Origin: Crotalaria pallida
Lineage: Eukaryota; Streptophyta; Magnoliopsida; Fabales; Fabaceae
Length of the DNA stretch: 64,000 nucleotides
Assembly: GCA_037953625.1 (NCBI GenBank)
Contig: CM075653.1
Coordinates: forward strand, 97,939,639-98,003,638
Direction: 5' to 3'
How positions within the stretch are numbered: position 1 is the stretch's first letter; every line of letters begins with the position of its first letter. Below are positions 22,614 to 33,654 of the stretch, piece after piece. The notes under the pieces were generated by a model. It did not search any database. It was not told the origin of the DNA and saw only the letters and a program-made list of their open reading frames with translations. Position numbers and translations under genes: made by a program.

Positions 22614-25204
22614 ACAAACGATTCTCGCCAACCTATTTCATCACCTTTCACCATGCATGAATGCATACAATATATTTTTTCTCAATTTGGTTGGCCATTA
22701 ACTGATGTCTCAATTTCCATTTTCAACACATAAAGCCTATAACATTACTAAGAATTCAATACTTTCTTAGTAATATAGCTTAACTTGAGGTTCTATGAAT
22801 TATCCCATAAAGTCACACTTTATTATTTAAGGTAATTAAATTAGTATTAAATTGAAAAAGGTTAATTAAAATGGAACAAGAAAGTTTACGTTATAATTCA
22901 ATTGATTATTCACTGCTGTCAGTCTCTAACCGGTTACAACAGATTCTAACCGGTTAGAACCTGCAGCCAAACCAGAATTTCTTTAATGTTTGATGCCATT
23001 TTTAATTCCCAATCCAATCTAATACTCAAAACAGGCTAGGGATAATTCAAATGCCTTAAATTGATCTTATTCATTTCAAAGAATATCTTCAATGTTGAAG
23101 CAACAATTCATGGCTTAATTCAACTCTTAAAGTTGTTAAAAACTCTAAGTCTTAAAGCTCCTTAATCCTTTCAGTAATTTCCATTCACATTTATTTTCAT
23201 AAACAGGGTAATTTATAGTAAAATAAGATTGGAAGAATAAATTGAAAGTGGTGGAAGTTGATTTATTAAAATGCAGAATTTATTTTTCATATCTGTCAGG
23301 TTCTAACCGGTTACACGACAGCCTAACCGGTTAAAACATGCAGAACAGAACACTGTTTTGGGGATTTTGCATGCCATTTTCAATTCTATTCATTTCCAAT
23401 CTATTCCAACTATAAACAGAGCTTTAATTCTATAAGGTAGGCATGTTCCAACATTTGATTACATCCAACACTCATGCATTTCAAAAGCACACATCAAATT
23501 GCATGAAAACTACATAAATGACAACTTAACATACCAAATTCAAATATACAGGAATTTAACATCAAACTTTCACACATTTAGCTTGCATGCATTCCTTGAA
23601 ACTTGCTCTAAGTCCTGGAACAAGTGAAATTGGCCTCCAAGCCGTTGACTTCTAAAATATATGCCCTTTTTGAGTCTCATGGTGACTCATACCTAAATTT
23701 CCTAGTAATTATTCTCATTCTAGTGATTAATTAGCTTCTCCCTTACCTTAGAGTCGTGTTTGATGAGGATCAACACAGCAACAACAAGATTAACACAGAG
23801 ACACTCCAAAATCACAAATTCTGCTCTCATGCAGGACAGTTTTGATAGGGTTCAGAGATCAGAGATTTTGACACATGAAAAGGAGAAACAAATTGGGGAA
23901 AGTGGTTAGATTGTGTTCTATGCAACATGCATGAAAGGATGAAACCAATTTGAGACTCAGAGAGGGTCTGTACTTACTCAAATCGAAGCTTGAAGTAAGC
24001 TCCAGAAACCAGAAACGAATTTTGTCAAACTTGAACTCCTAACTTTGCAATCTCCGTTCTCCTTGCTCAGGGAATCTCAACTCACGATTTTTGTGTCTTT
24101 GTAAAGCTTGAAGAGTAAGCTTTACAATGGTATATCACTCAAACTCTATCTCTCATAAACGAAAGAGAATCGCAAGGACGAACACCAGAACCCTAACACA
24201 GAGCAATCTCTCAACACTTGGGCAAAATGAGCTCAATTCATCAACCATTGAGCCTTAAATAGATGGATTTGATTAACATGCAGGCCGACACGCGTTTCCC
24301 ACTATGAATCGAGTGGGATTCGTGGCAATTAAGGGGTAATTTCAGTGATTACTCATCAAAATCCACTAACCCAGTTTCTGGGTTCATCGTCTAACCGGTT
24401 ACAGGGCACATCTAACCGGTTAGATGCTGTGTAAAATTCAAAAATTCAGTTTTTAATTCCTTTCCCTCCAAAAACCTTTCTAATATTATTATTAGGTCCT
24501 AATTTAAGGATTAAACTATAAAAATTATATTTTCACATAATTTACTCATTTAAGATATTTATTATTTAAACGCACATTATTTATATAATTAAACAATTAA
24601 AAGAAAACTTTATAATTTGGAAAATAAACTTTTATTATATAAATATTCAAGGGACAAAATTAGGGGTGTTACATTCCTCTTCATGTAGATCAATGCATGC
24701 TTCAAAGTCTGAGCAAAATTTTGAACTTTTTTGATAGAGGTGGTTCACATGTCTCAAGGCATTTTCTCTTATATGTCAGGTACATAATCCATGAAATGTT
24801 TCTAGCATTACTAAAGAAATACCCTTGCTCATTGCTGCATCTTGATCTGTTAAAATGGTTTTAGGTTTTTCTCCACCCATTGCTTTAAGAAAAGTTTGAA
24901 ATAACCATTGAAAAGAAGGAATCGTTTCATCATATAACAGCGTTGCCCCCGAACACAACTGTTTGCCTGTGATTATTAAGACCAATGAAGACTCCTAATG
25001 GTCGATAACCCTTATTTGTCTTGTATGTTGATGACATCACCGAAGTACCCATAGTCATTGATCATTTGTGCATCTGCCCAAAATATATTTGTTATTTGCT
25101 CTTCAACATCCATCTGAAAGTCATAAAAGAACGAAGGATTCTCGTTTTTTCTTTTGAAATACTCCAATAAAGCACCCACTTCACCGTACTTTAACGATGG
25201 TTTC

Positions 25205-28119
25205 TGTAACGACCCAAATTTATTTCCCTTTTTCTTTTATGAAAATACAGATTAATTTTTCGCCTTTTTGGAAAATAAATTAAAGTCGTCACTAAATCAA
25301 CACATCATTATCCACATAGAGATGAAAACTAATTTTACATCTTATACATTAGTATCAAAAGGGTTTTCAAACATATTTCACATCAGTAGCAGCAAGAGCG
25401 TAGCTTTACTAACCATCACAACAAAAAGATAGACTCTGAGTTAACTTATATACATTATATTACAGACAAAAGACATAATTCAGAGCCATGGTTCTAAACT
25501 CCAAACGCCAGTAGATATATAAACACAGGACTACATCATCACATATCATTCATCCTAGTTAAGAACAAAGAAGAATGATAAGGACAACGGAGGTACAAGT
25601 GCTAAGGGAATGCATATGAGGGAGAGGGTTCAGGTGGAAGATCATAGTCTTCACCATCCCTTCTAATAATAGACTAGCACCCCTCCTATGTCATTCCCCT
25701 TGGGGAATGAACCTCATCTCTACGCAGATCGATTTTTGAGCCATCACCTAACAAACAAAAGGGCAGGGGAGTAAGTCATAGCCGAAGCACATCATCAAAT
25801 AATAATCAATCAGGACTAGAAATAACAATCACAATTAGTCAAGTAATCAAAGAATAATGCATATACAAATGCACTCCCAATTTATCACACAATTATCTTG
25901 TGATTAAGTGGCATGATGCATGTATTCTAATATCATTCTTTTCGTCTTGGATCCAATATCATCATCATATACAACCCTTCGACTGAATTCAATCCTTTTT
26001 GAATTCACCATATTCTATCTAATCAAAAGAAAGCAATTGGGAGTGAACGCCTTTCAACCACGACAGATCACACAACTTATCTATGTGTACCCCGATTCGA
26101 GGGTTAGATCATGCCAAAGGTCCGCCCTCCGCAACCATGATATGTACCTAGAGGCCGATAGGATATACTATGGTTAAGCAAAACTATCCTGGAAAAAGTC
26201 TGCAGAACCCCCCCCCCACCATAGGACCGTTTTAAACATAATAATCCCCAATGGTTACTGACGAATCACCGTCGAACCTGACCTCCGCACATTCTCGCGC
26301 ACACCCTAGGAATTTTATCATAAATTCTTAGAATGGTCGTATCTTCCCCGATATCCTATCTCACCATCCGTAACTACTCATGCGAATGCAAATAATTTCC
26401 GTTCTACTTCCATTATTAGTTCATTTCATAATTATGAATTTCTTATTCATATTCCATCCTCATTAAAGTATTCATTAATTCATGAAATTACCATTCACAA
26501 GCATTAATTCTATATCCATACTCAAACATTATCAAAATCATTATAAACATGTTCATTCATTCATAATATTTCCTTTCATGATCCATTAGTGCATTAGATT
26601 AAGGCTCGGTGTATCAAAATTGAGCAAAATTCAATTCAGGGCAGTGATAATCGATTATCATAGGCTAATAATCGATTATCACGAAAAATTCAAATTATGG
26701 TGCCAAATTTAAACTGGATAATCGATTAATAATCTATTAATAACATATTAACAATCGATTATCCTGCATCAGTTTGCACACTGAATTGAGTTTTACTATA
26801 CCAACTTTTGATACACTTCACTTTACTCCAATACAACCTAAAACAAATCAAATTCACATAAAAACAAACATGTCCATGCATATTTGAAGCAATCAAATCA
26901 TCATATTCACATAGAACTCAATCAAAGTTCATAAAACATGAAAAATGACCACCTCACATATGATTTTCATTTCCTCTATGAATCAGTCCAATTTCCTTAT
27001 TTGTTTAGCTCATATCCATCATATATAAGTTGGTCAAATGCAGAATTAGAACTAGAATGACCTCCAAGTCATTTTCCTAATCCAAGTCCTCATTTTTCCT
27101 AATTTTGCCCTTGAGTTCATGAGAACTCCTAGATTCCTAGCCATTGGATTATTATTCTAGCATCCAGATAAATTCTCCCTTACCTATTAAGAGTGTTTGA
27201 TACTGATTTGGAGTGAAAGGAATTGGTTTGGTTGAGAAAATCCCAACTTTTAGTTTCAGCAGCAAGTTTCTGTTTTTCAGTTCAACAAGGGTACAAAATC
27301 AGTGTTGATCACTATGAAAAAGGAACAATAATTCGTGATCAATGATTAGAATCAAAACTAGGACATGTACTCCTGAAAATAAAAAAAGTTTGAAGCCCAA
27401 AGGTTGCTTGAGCTTACCACACGAATTGAGGAAAGTTGGGTTCTTGAATCTGAAATACAGATTTCAAATTTGACAAGCGAACTTTGCAGGCTTGTATCTT
27501 CCTCCACAGTCCACCAAATCGAACGAACTTGGTATCAATTTGAAGAGGGTTAAACGAACTTTAATTTGGTATATAGCTTGCTGGGGTTTGAAGTTCAAAT
27601 CACAGAGAACGAATCATGAGAAGTTCATGACAGCCAACACGAATTTTGCAGAGTTTTTGACTATGTTTTCATATGTTTAGCTCACATACTCCCCCATATA
27701 TTTATATTAAGCAACAATAATATGTCCCTTTCAGTCAAATACAATGCCTAAGAGATATTTGTGGTGATTTGTGGTGAAAATCATAGTTAATTCTTAGCCA
27801 TTCGTTCATAACCCGACTTACTTTGGCAGTTCAGACTCGTGGTAATCGATTAACACGATTGATAATCGATTAACTAGTTCAAAACTTCTTGATAATCGAT
27901 TAACAATCGATTATCCTGGACAACCTTTTCCAAAATAATTAGTTTTTTATTCTACATTCATTTTTCCAATACTAATATCACTAATACCAATCCTTAAGCA
28001 TGCAAATTACATCCTATACTATTTAATATCACTTTTCACATAATCATTCATATAAAGTATTTTACATTTAAATAATTAATATTTATAATTTCAAGGATTA
28101 AATTCCAGTGGGCGTTACA
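25205..28119 (-). repeat. 3' LTR of truncated gypsy element
   Basis: This 2.9-kb LTR has two TAATCGATTA pairs (26648-26678 and 27843-27872) and further single copies. It also has a putative terminal exon (25747-25686, minus strand; ...HSPRGMT stop) overlapping a palindrome with arms TCATTCCCC/GGGGAATGA (25691-25710). A C-run lies near 26207-26215. Confidence 0.85.
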
Positions 28120-28131
28120 ACTCTACCCCAC

Positions 28132-28163
28132 TTAGATGAATTTCGTCCCCGAAATTCATCTAA
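28132..28163. other. 14-bp-arm hairpin next to PPT
   Basis: The inverted repeat TTAGATGAATTTCG-tccc-CGAAATTCATCTAA is perfect over 14 bp. The central eight base pairs and loop match the hairpin at 4392-4411. Confidence 0.85.
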
Positions 28164-28166
28164 TAC

Positions 28167-30209
28167 TTACCTAGATACAAACAAAAGAGGATACTCCTCA
28201 TGCATTTGATCTTCTAACTCCCAAGTCATGTCGATGACTTCGCCTCGTTGCCATGCTACTTTGACTAAGGGAATATCCTTCCCTCTCAGCCTCTTGATTC
28301 TTCGATCTTCGATACGGATCGGACCGGTATCGAACGTCAGATTCTCCTTCAAAGGCAACATATCCGGCTGAATTTGGATGATAGCAGAAGGATCATGTAC
28401 AAACTTTCGAAGTTGTGAAACATGAAAGACATTATGTAGGTTGGATAGAAACAGAGTTAAAGCAATTTGATAAGCAACAGGGCCGACTCTTTCCAAAATT
28501 TGGTAAGGACCAATGAATTTTGGTGACAACTTTTTGGGTTTCAAAACTCGACCAATATCGGTTGTCGGGACAACTCTGAGGAAAGCATGGTCGCTTTTTT
28601 CGAATTCCAGCTTGGATCTCCTGCGACCGGCATAACTCTTTTGTCAACTCTGATCCGTCTTCATTTTCTCTTGAATCCTCTTGATCTCCTTCGCTGTATC
28701 TTGAGCTATATCGGTTCGATACATGCATTCTCCCCCACTTGGAACCAACATAGTGGGGTTCTACACTACTTTCCCTTCCATACTTAGCCCTTGCTTTTCT
28801 TGCAATTCGATATCTTCTTGCTGTAATTCCCGAATCTCGTTAGGAAATTCACTGGAAAATTGCAGCATTCCCAATTTAGTACTTTTCCAGTCGAATTGCA
28901 CTGCTAATCTTGGATCTCGAAATTCTTCCATCAACTCAGCTTCCTCACCATTAAAGCACTCACGTGCAAAGCTTTACGACTTAGGGCATCTGCTATCACG
29001 TTGGCCTTCCCAGGGTGGTAATGCAACTTGAGTCAGAATCCTTAATAAATTTCATCCACCTACGTTGCCTCGCATTCAGTTCTTTTTGATCAAAAAGATA
29101 CTTCAAACTCTTATGATCGCTGAATACTCGGAACGTAACTCCATATAAATGGTGTCTCCATATCTTCAATGCAAACACTATGGCGGCAAGTTCCAAATCA
29201 TGCGTTGGGTAGTTCTCTTCATGAACTTTTAATTGTCTTGACGCGTAAGCCAAAACTCTTCCTTCTTACATCAAAACACAACCCAAACCTTGTTTTGAAG
29301 CATCACAAAATACTTTAAAACCTTTTTGCTGATCGGGTAAAATTAACACTGGAGAGGGTGACAATTTACCCTTAAGCTCCTGAAAACTTGCTTCATATCT
29401 CTCATCCTAGACAAAAGGTTGCTCCTTCCGTGTCAAACGTGTTAGAGGAAGAGCAATCTTGGAGAATCCTTCGATGAATCTCCTGTAATATCCGGCTAAT
29501 CCCAGAAAACTTCGAATTTCTGTGACTGTCTTGGGCCTTTCCCAATTGAGCACAACTTCAACTTTGGCCGGATCGACTGCAATACCTTCTTTAGAAATTA
29601 TATGCCCAAGGAAGTTCACTTCCTTCAACCAGAACTCAATCTTGGATAACTTCGCATATAACTTCTTCGCCTAAAGGATTTCTAACACAATCCTAAGGTG
29701 AGTGGCATGATCCTCTAGATTCTTAGAGTAGATTAGAATATCATCGATAAACACTACTACAAAAGAATCTAGATAAGGTCGAAAGATCCTATTCATGTAA
29801 TCCATGAATATGGCCGGAGCATTGGTCAGTCCGAAAGGCATCACTACATACTCGTAGTGTCCATATCGAGACCGGAATGCAGTCTTTGGAATATCTTCCT
29901 CCTTGGTGTGGATCTGATGGTACCCAAACCTCAGATCAATCTTAGAAAATACCGCTGCTCCACGAACTTGGTCCATTAAATCATCAATTCTTGGTAGGGA
30001 GTACTTATTCTTTACTGTCACCTTATTCAACTGCCGATAGTTACACACATTCTCATGCTCCCATCCTTTTTCCTAACAAAGAGGACAGGTGCATCCCATG
30101 GTGAGACGTTCGGTATTATGAGTTGTTTTCCCCAGCAAATCTTCTATTTGCTTCTTCAGCTCTGCCAACTCCACTGGGGCCATACGATAAGGTGCAATCG
30201 AAGTGGGTC
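28167..30209 (-). pseudogene. Decayed gypsy pol (RT, RNase H, chromodomain; integrase core deleted)
   Basis: Read downward from 30209: APYRMAPVELAELKKQ, RT (CNYRQLNKVTVKNKY, VMPFGLTNAPAIFMDYMNRIF, VFIDDILIYS at 30048-29671), RT connection (ISKEGIAVDPAKVEVVLNWERP, 29628-29407), and RNase H (YASRQLKVHEENYPTHDLELAAIVF, 29253-28996). A linker follows to about 28770, then directly a fragment upstream of GPYQILERVGPVAYQI and a chromodomain-like end (28544-28167). The integrase catalytic core is missing, so about 1 kb was deleted near 28770. Stops and frameshifts separate the blocks. The closest relative in view is the element at 7583-17431. Confidence 0.88.
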
Positions 30210-31135
30210 GCTACAGTTGAGTGGCGTCGTGGCGCTACTATGGCTGAGTAGTGGTGGAGTAGGGTTGCGATAGCGAATGGCGTCGTTGGAGGCGGAGTGA
30301 CATCGTGGGTGGCAAAGTGGCTGCTATGACTTGAGTGAAAGGATGCTGCAATGGAGTATGGGAGGAGACAAAGAGGCAAACTTATGGAAGAAGAAGGGGA
30401 GAATAAACCTATTTTTATTTTATTATTTTATTAAAAATTGATTTAAATCTAATTTTAAATCTTAGCCGTTGATTTGTTTAATTGCCACGTGTCAAGATCC
30501 TACAAATGCACTGCTCTCTCCAGTACTGGAGAGGATCTGCTCTCCTTTTTTTGATACATCAGAAAGAAGAAACAAAGAACTACACATAGGGAAAGAGATT
30601 TTTCAATTTTCTTTAAATTTATTAGCATTTAGTAACATTAAAAATAATATAAAATTTTGACATATTTTTTTTTTAAAATTAAATTTAAGATTTTTGTAAA
30701 AAAACTCATTATTATTAAAATTCTGATATTTAATGAATTAAAAAATTAATTGTTTAATTTTTCAATACAATTTTACTATTTATGTAATCTTATCCTATGC
30801 ATAAAGTGTATTGGATAGAAAAACCGATATATAATACCTAAAAATAATTAATAAATATGTTGTCCAAAAATACTTCGTTTATTTTAATACACGAGTATAT
30901 ACTTTTCATTTTACTAAAATGCTCTCCACACACACTTTCTCTCTTCCGAAATATAATATCTTTGTAATGTAATTCAAATTTATTAAGAAGTTTAGTTAAA
31001 TTTAATTAGTAATATTAAAAGTATAAATATTTGATACATTTTTTAAAATTGTCTTCATGAGTATTATTGAGACTTACACCTTTTTAATCATCCCTTATCA
31101 TTCCAACAACATTAACCACCTTTTATTACTCTATA
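30210..31135. other. Unassigned: GC-rich 200 bp, then AT-rich sequence
   Basis: Positions 30210-30400 are GC-rich with GTGGCG/GGAG words, reminiscent of the core of the fold-back element at 34090-34660. A perfect 18-bp palindrome CTCTCCAGTACTGGAGAG lies at 30516-30533. The rest is AT-rich and non-coding. Confidence 0.4.
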
Positions 31136-32998
31136 CTCCTTCCGGTCCTATTTATAAGACTCTTTTGGGGTTTTTTATGAGGAAAACCGCAATTGATGGT
31201 TGAAACAACTAAGGAACCCTAGGAGAACACCTAGAAGGGGGGGTTGAATAGGTGTTTAAGAAACCTTGAAAGATTTTCGAACGAAACGAATCGAAACAAT
31301 TAAAACGAATGATTTTTACAAAAAGCTCAGCTCTTAATCGATTAAACTGTGTCTTAATCGATTAAGACCAGAAAGTACACAAAATGTTAATCGATTAAGG
31401 CTTGTCCTAATTGATTAAGCACTGCTTAAATCTGAAAAATCACTTTTCAATCGAAAACGAAAATCAATCAATTAACACGTATGATCAGAGATTCAGCGGA
31501 AAAGAATCACACCAATATTCTTATTGATTACCTAGATTATGAAAATGATTTCCCAAATCAATTTACACAATTAAGATTCAATTCAATCACTTATGAAAAA
31601 TCAATCTTTTCTAGGTTTTCAACCAAGAACGTATGCAATGACAAGAATGTAAAGAGTTAAGGGTTTAGAGATACGGCACAGTGATTTATCCTGGTTCACT
31701 TTCATCCACTTGAAAGCTACATCCAGTCCCCTCTTCAACCAAGAGAGATTCTTCACTATGAGGAATTAGAGTTCTCAAATTACAAACAAATGCCTCTCAA
31801 GACTCCCTTCTTGATAGCCTCCAAGAGATACACCACACTCTTGTTTTGCAATCCTATTGACCCTCTAATCTAACCTCTACCCTTTGCTTGTCGATGACTC
31901 CACACAACAAGTCTTCACTTTGCTCGTTGATACCTCACAACAAGACTTCACTTTGCTTGATGAACCACCAAGACTTCTTCTTCAATTTGAACTTGCTTGA
32001 TGATAATCGACACACCAAGTCTTCTTCTTTTGTTGTAGTTGGCTTGCCTCTTGCAAAGATTACAACTCAAATGAAAACCATAACAATCCTATGAATCTCT
32101 TTCAATAGCTATGACAATATCACATAAGAGACTCAAAGATTCTTGATCAAAGAATATAAAAGATAAAGCTTTGATCTATAAAATTGAGAGAGAATAGAGT
32201 GGTTTGATCTTTGTAAAATTGATATGAAAATGATGTTAGTTCAATCTAATGATTCACAAAGGTTAGAAAAAGGTTTATATAGAATACCCAAAAGTTAGGA
32301 AACTTGAAAACTGATTTTGAGAAGTGAAAAACGTATTTTAAAAACCAGTTGTACAGGTCTTAATCGATTAGACTGATGCTTAATCGATTAAGCACTGTAG
32401 CATTGAGTATCTTAATCGATTATGATTGCCCTTAATTGATTATGATAGTTCAAATCACTTAAAAACTTGTTTTCTCAAAAACTAAACCTTTTCTTTCAAA
32501 CCTTTCAGCCACCTATTGATTTTAGGTTAAGTGAAAACTCAAATTATGATATAATCATGACCTTGATAGAGATTCACTACCCTCTAAAGACTAACCAAAC
32601 TCATTAAAATAAAAAACTCAAACTAAAGATATTACAATTAAACACAAACTAAGTCTTCATGAGCTTGTTCTCTCTTCTTCATTTGATGTTTGTTGTTTGC
32701 TTGTTGAGCTTGAACTTGATCAACACATTTGTAACTTGTTCAAAAACTTTTGTCATTATCAAAACATTCTCAATGGAACTTACATTTTACTGCCACCAAG
32801 GACAATGATTAATTTTGTTAGTGGCATTGGAGATGTGAAAATTTGATATACTTTTTCAAAACTATCCCTATATATAATTATTATTGGAAATCTTAAAAGT
32901 ATTGACTTATTAATAGGGGTATTTGTGGAAAGAAGTAATTAAATGCTATTGAAATTTGAAATGGGGTCTTATAAATATGACCAATAGGACCGGGGGAG
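31136..32998. mobile_element. Stowaway-like MITE carrying a nested LTR
   Basis: TA dinucleotides flank CTCCTTCCGGTCCTATTTAT (31136) and its inverted counterpart ending GGACCGGGGGAG (32998). The pattern fits Tc1/mariner-derived Stowaway MITEs. Without the LTR at 31201-32772 the element would be about 290 bp, a normal MITE size. Confidence 0.65.
31201..32772 (-). mobile_element. Solo LTR, SIRE-like copia type, inside a MITE
   Basis: On the minus strand it runs TGAGAATGTTTTGATAATGA... to ...GTTGTTTCA, and contains CACCTATTCAACCCCCC, GGATGTAGC and GTGAACCAGGATAAATCAC in the order seen at 18299-20353. Flanks ATGGT/ATGGA form an imperfect 5-bp duplication (4 of 5). There are four TAATCGATTA/TAATTGATTA pairs, each spaced exactly 20 bp. 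No internal region is present. Confidence 0.75.
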
Positions 32999-33329
32999 TA
33001 ACATTTTTTGTAATTTTTTCACTAAAAATAATTTTCTTTACACTATTTATACAAAACAGATCAGCTTAAATTCATTTTTCATCCGATCAATCCAAAGATA
33101 ATCTTATTTATAGTAAAATTATAATTATAGAAAAAAAAAGCTCATAACCTAAATCTATCAGTTATACCAAACACAAACTACGCAATTGTCATCATGTATA
33201 TAATTAGAATCAAATCGATTACTTGAAGTCCATGCTTCATACATGAAATGAAAAATGTTGCTCTTTGTGCAATATAAATACTGATCAAGTAATTAGTTAT
33301 TTTGGTCCATGAGAATGTCATCATCAGTC

Positions 33330-33654
33330 ATTTTAATTTTCCAAAGATCATAAATACACGTTTAGTCCCTGAGAGTGTCTCACACTCGTCATTTTAGTCA
33401 CTCCGTCAACTGGGGTTAAGTAATTGAGTTAATTTTTTTGTCATTCATTTTGGTCCCTGAAACATGCATACATAATTCATTTTGGTCCTTTTTAAATTGA
33501 CAAATAATTCCATTTAATCCCTGAAAAATGTATACATAATTCAATTTGGTCCTTTTTAAATTGCCAACTAATTCAATTTAATCCCTCATTTTTTTATTCC
33601 ATCCGTTTCATTTTGTTTTGCCTTTTAGGCTTGTTCTCTTATTTCATATTTTTT
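33330..33654. repeat. GGTCC-rich repeat fragment
   Basis: Repeats of ATTTTGGTCC(C/T)TGAA and TTTAGTCCCTGAGAG occur alternately with TGCATACATAATTCA(A/T)TTTGG (two copies). The style resembles the arms of the fold-back element that follows, but it is a different sequence. Probably an end of another MULE or fold-back element. Confidence 0.45.

Larger units (their letters stand above)
21148..24673 (-). mobile_element. Solo LTR, family A copy 2
   Basis: This 3.53-kb LTR runs from TGTGACGCTC to GGGGTGTTACA and is flanked by TTCCT duplications. It is homologous to the LTR at 830-4220: shared TTTATAAGAAAA start, hairpin array at 22403-22613, three TAACCGGTTA pairs and the same right end. It splits the FAR1-like gene. 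It contains a 160-codon minus-strand frame (22204-21722) that copy 1 has lost. An (AT)n run lies near 21433-21451. Confidence 0.9.
18023..25204 (-). pseudogene. FAR1/FHY3-like (MULE transposase-derived) gene, broken by insertions
   Basis: Minus-strand pieces are collinear with a FAR1-family protein. Positions 25200-24676 read a MULE transposase domain (YGEVGALLEYFKRKNENPSF, FWADAQMINDYGYFGDVI, YRPLGVFIGLNNH, ILTDQDAAMSKGI, LRHVNHLYQKSSKF). Positions 21142-20740 read ECEFLSSWKDLL, SSNSWLHSIFEVKEKWAWAYVRKTFTAG. Positions 20732-20354 carry the SWIM zinc finger (CDCHTFETHGILCSLALKVL). Positions 18298-18023 give the basic Lys-rich C-terminus (KESNKIVEEMLAITSKEVESI). The pieces are separated by a solo LTR (21148-24673) and a copia-type LTR (18299-20353). 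The N-terminus is missing, cut by the gypsy LTR at 25205. There are also frameshifts (after FGDVI and around 20740-20830). Family members are transposase-derived transcription factors or mobile MULEs, and this copy could be either. Confidence 0.85.
25205..30209 (-). mobile_element. Truncated Ty3/gypsy chromovirus
   Basis: A complete 3' LTR (25205-28119, TGTAACGACC...GGGCGTTACA) is followed by a PPT (28120-28132, minus strand CTAAGTGGGGTAG), a long hairpin, and a decayed pol that stops abruptly at 30209 within the region before RT. The 5' LTR, gag and protease are absent, so no target duplication can be verified. It abuts the FAR1-like gene at 25204. Confidence 0.85.
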
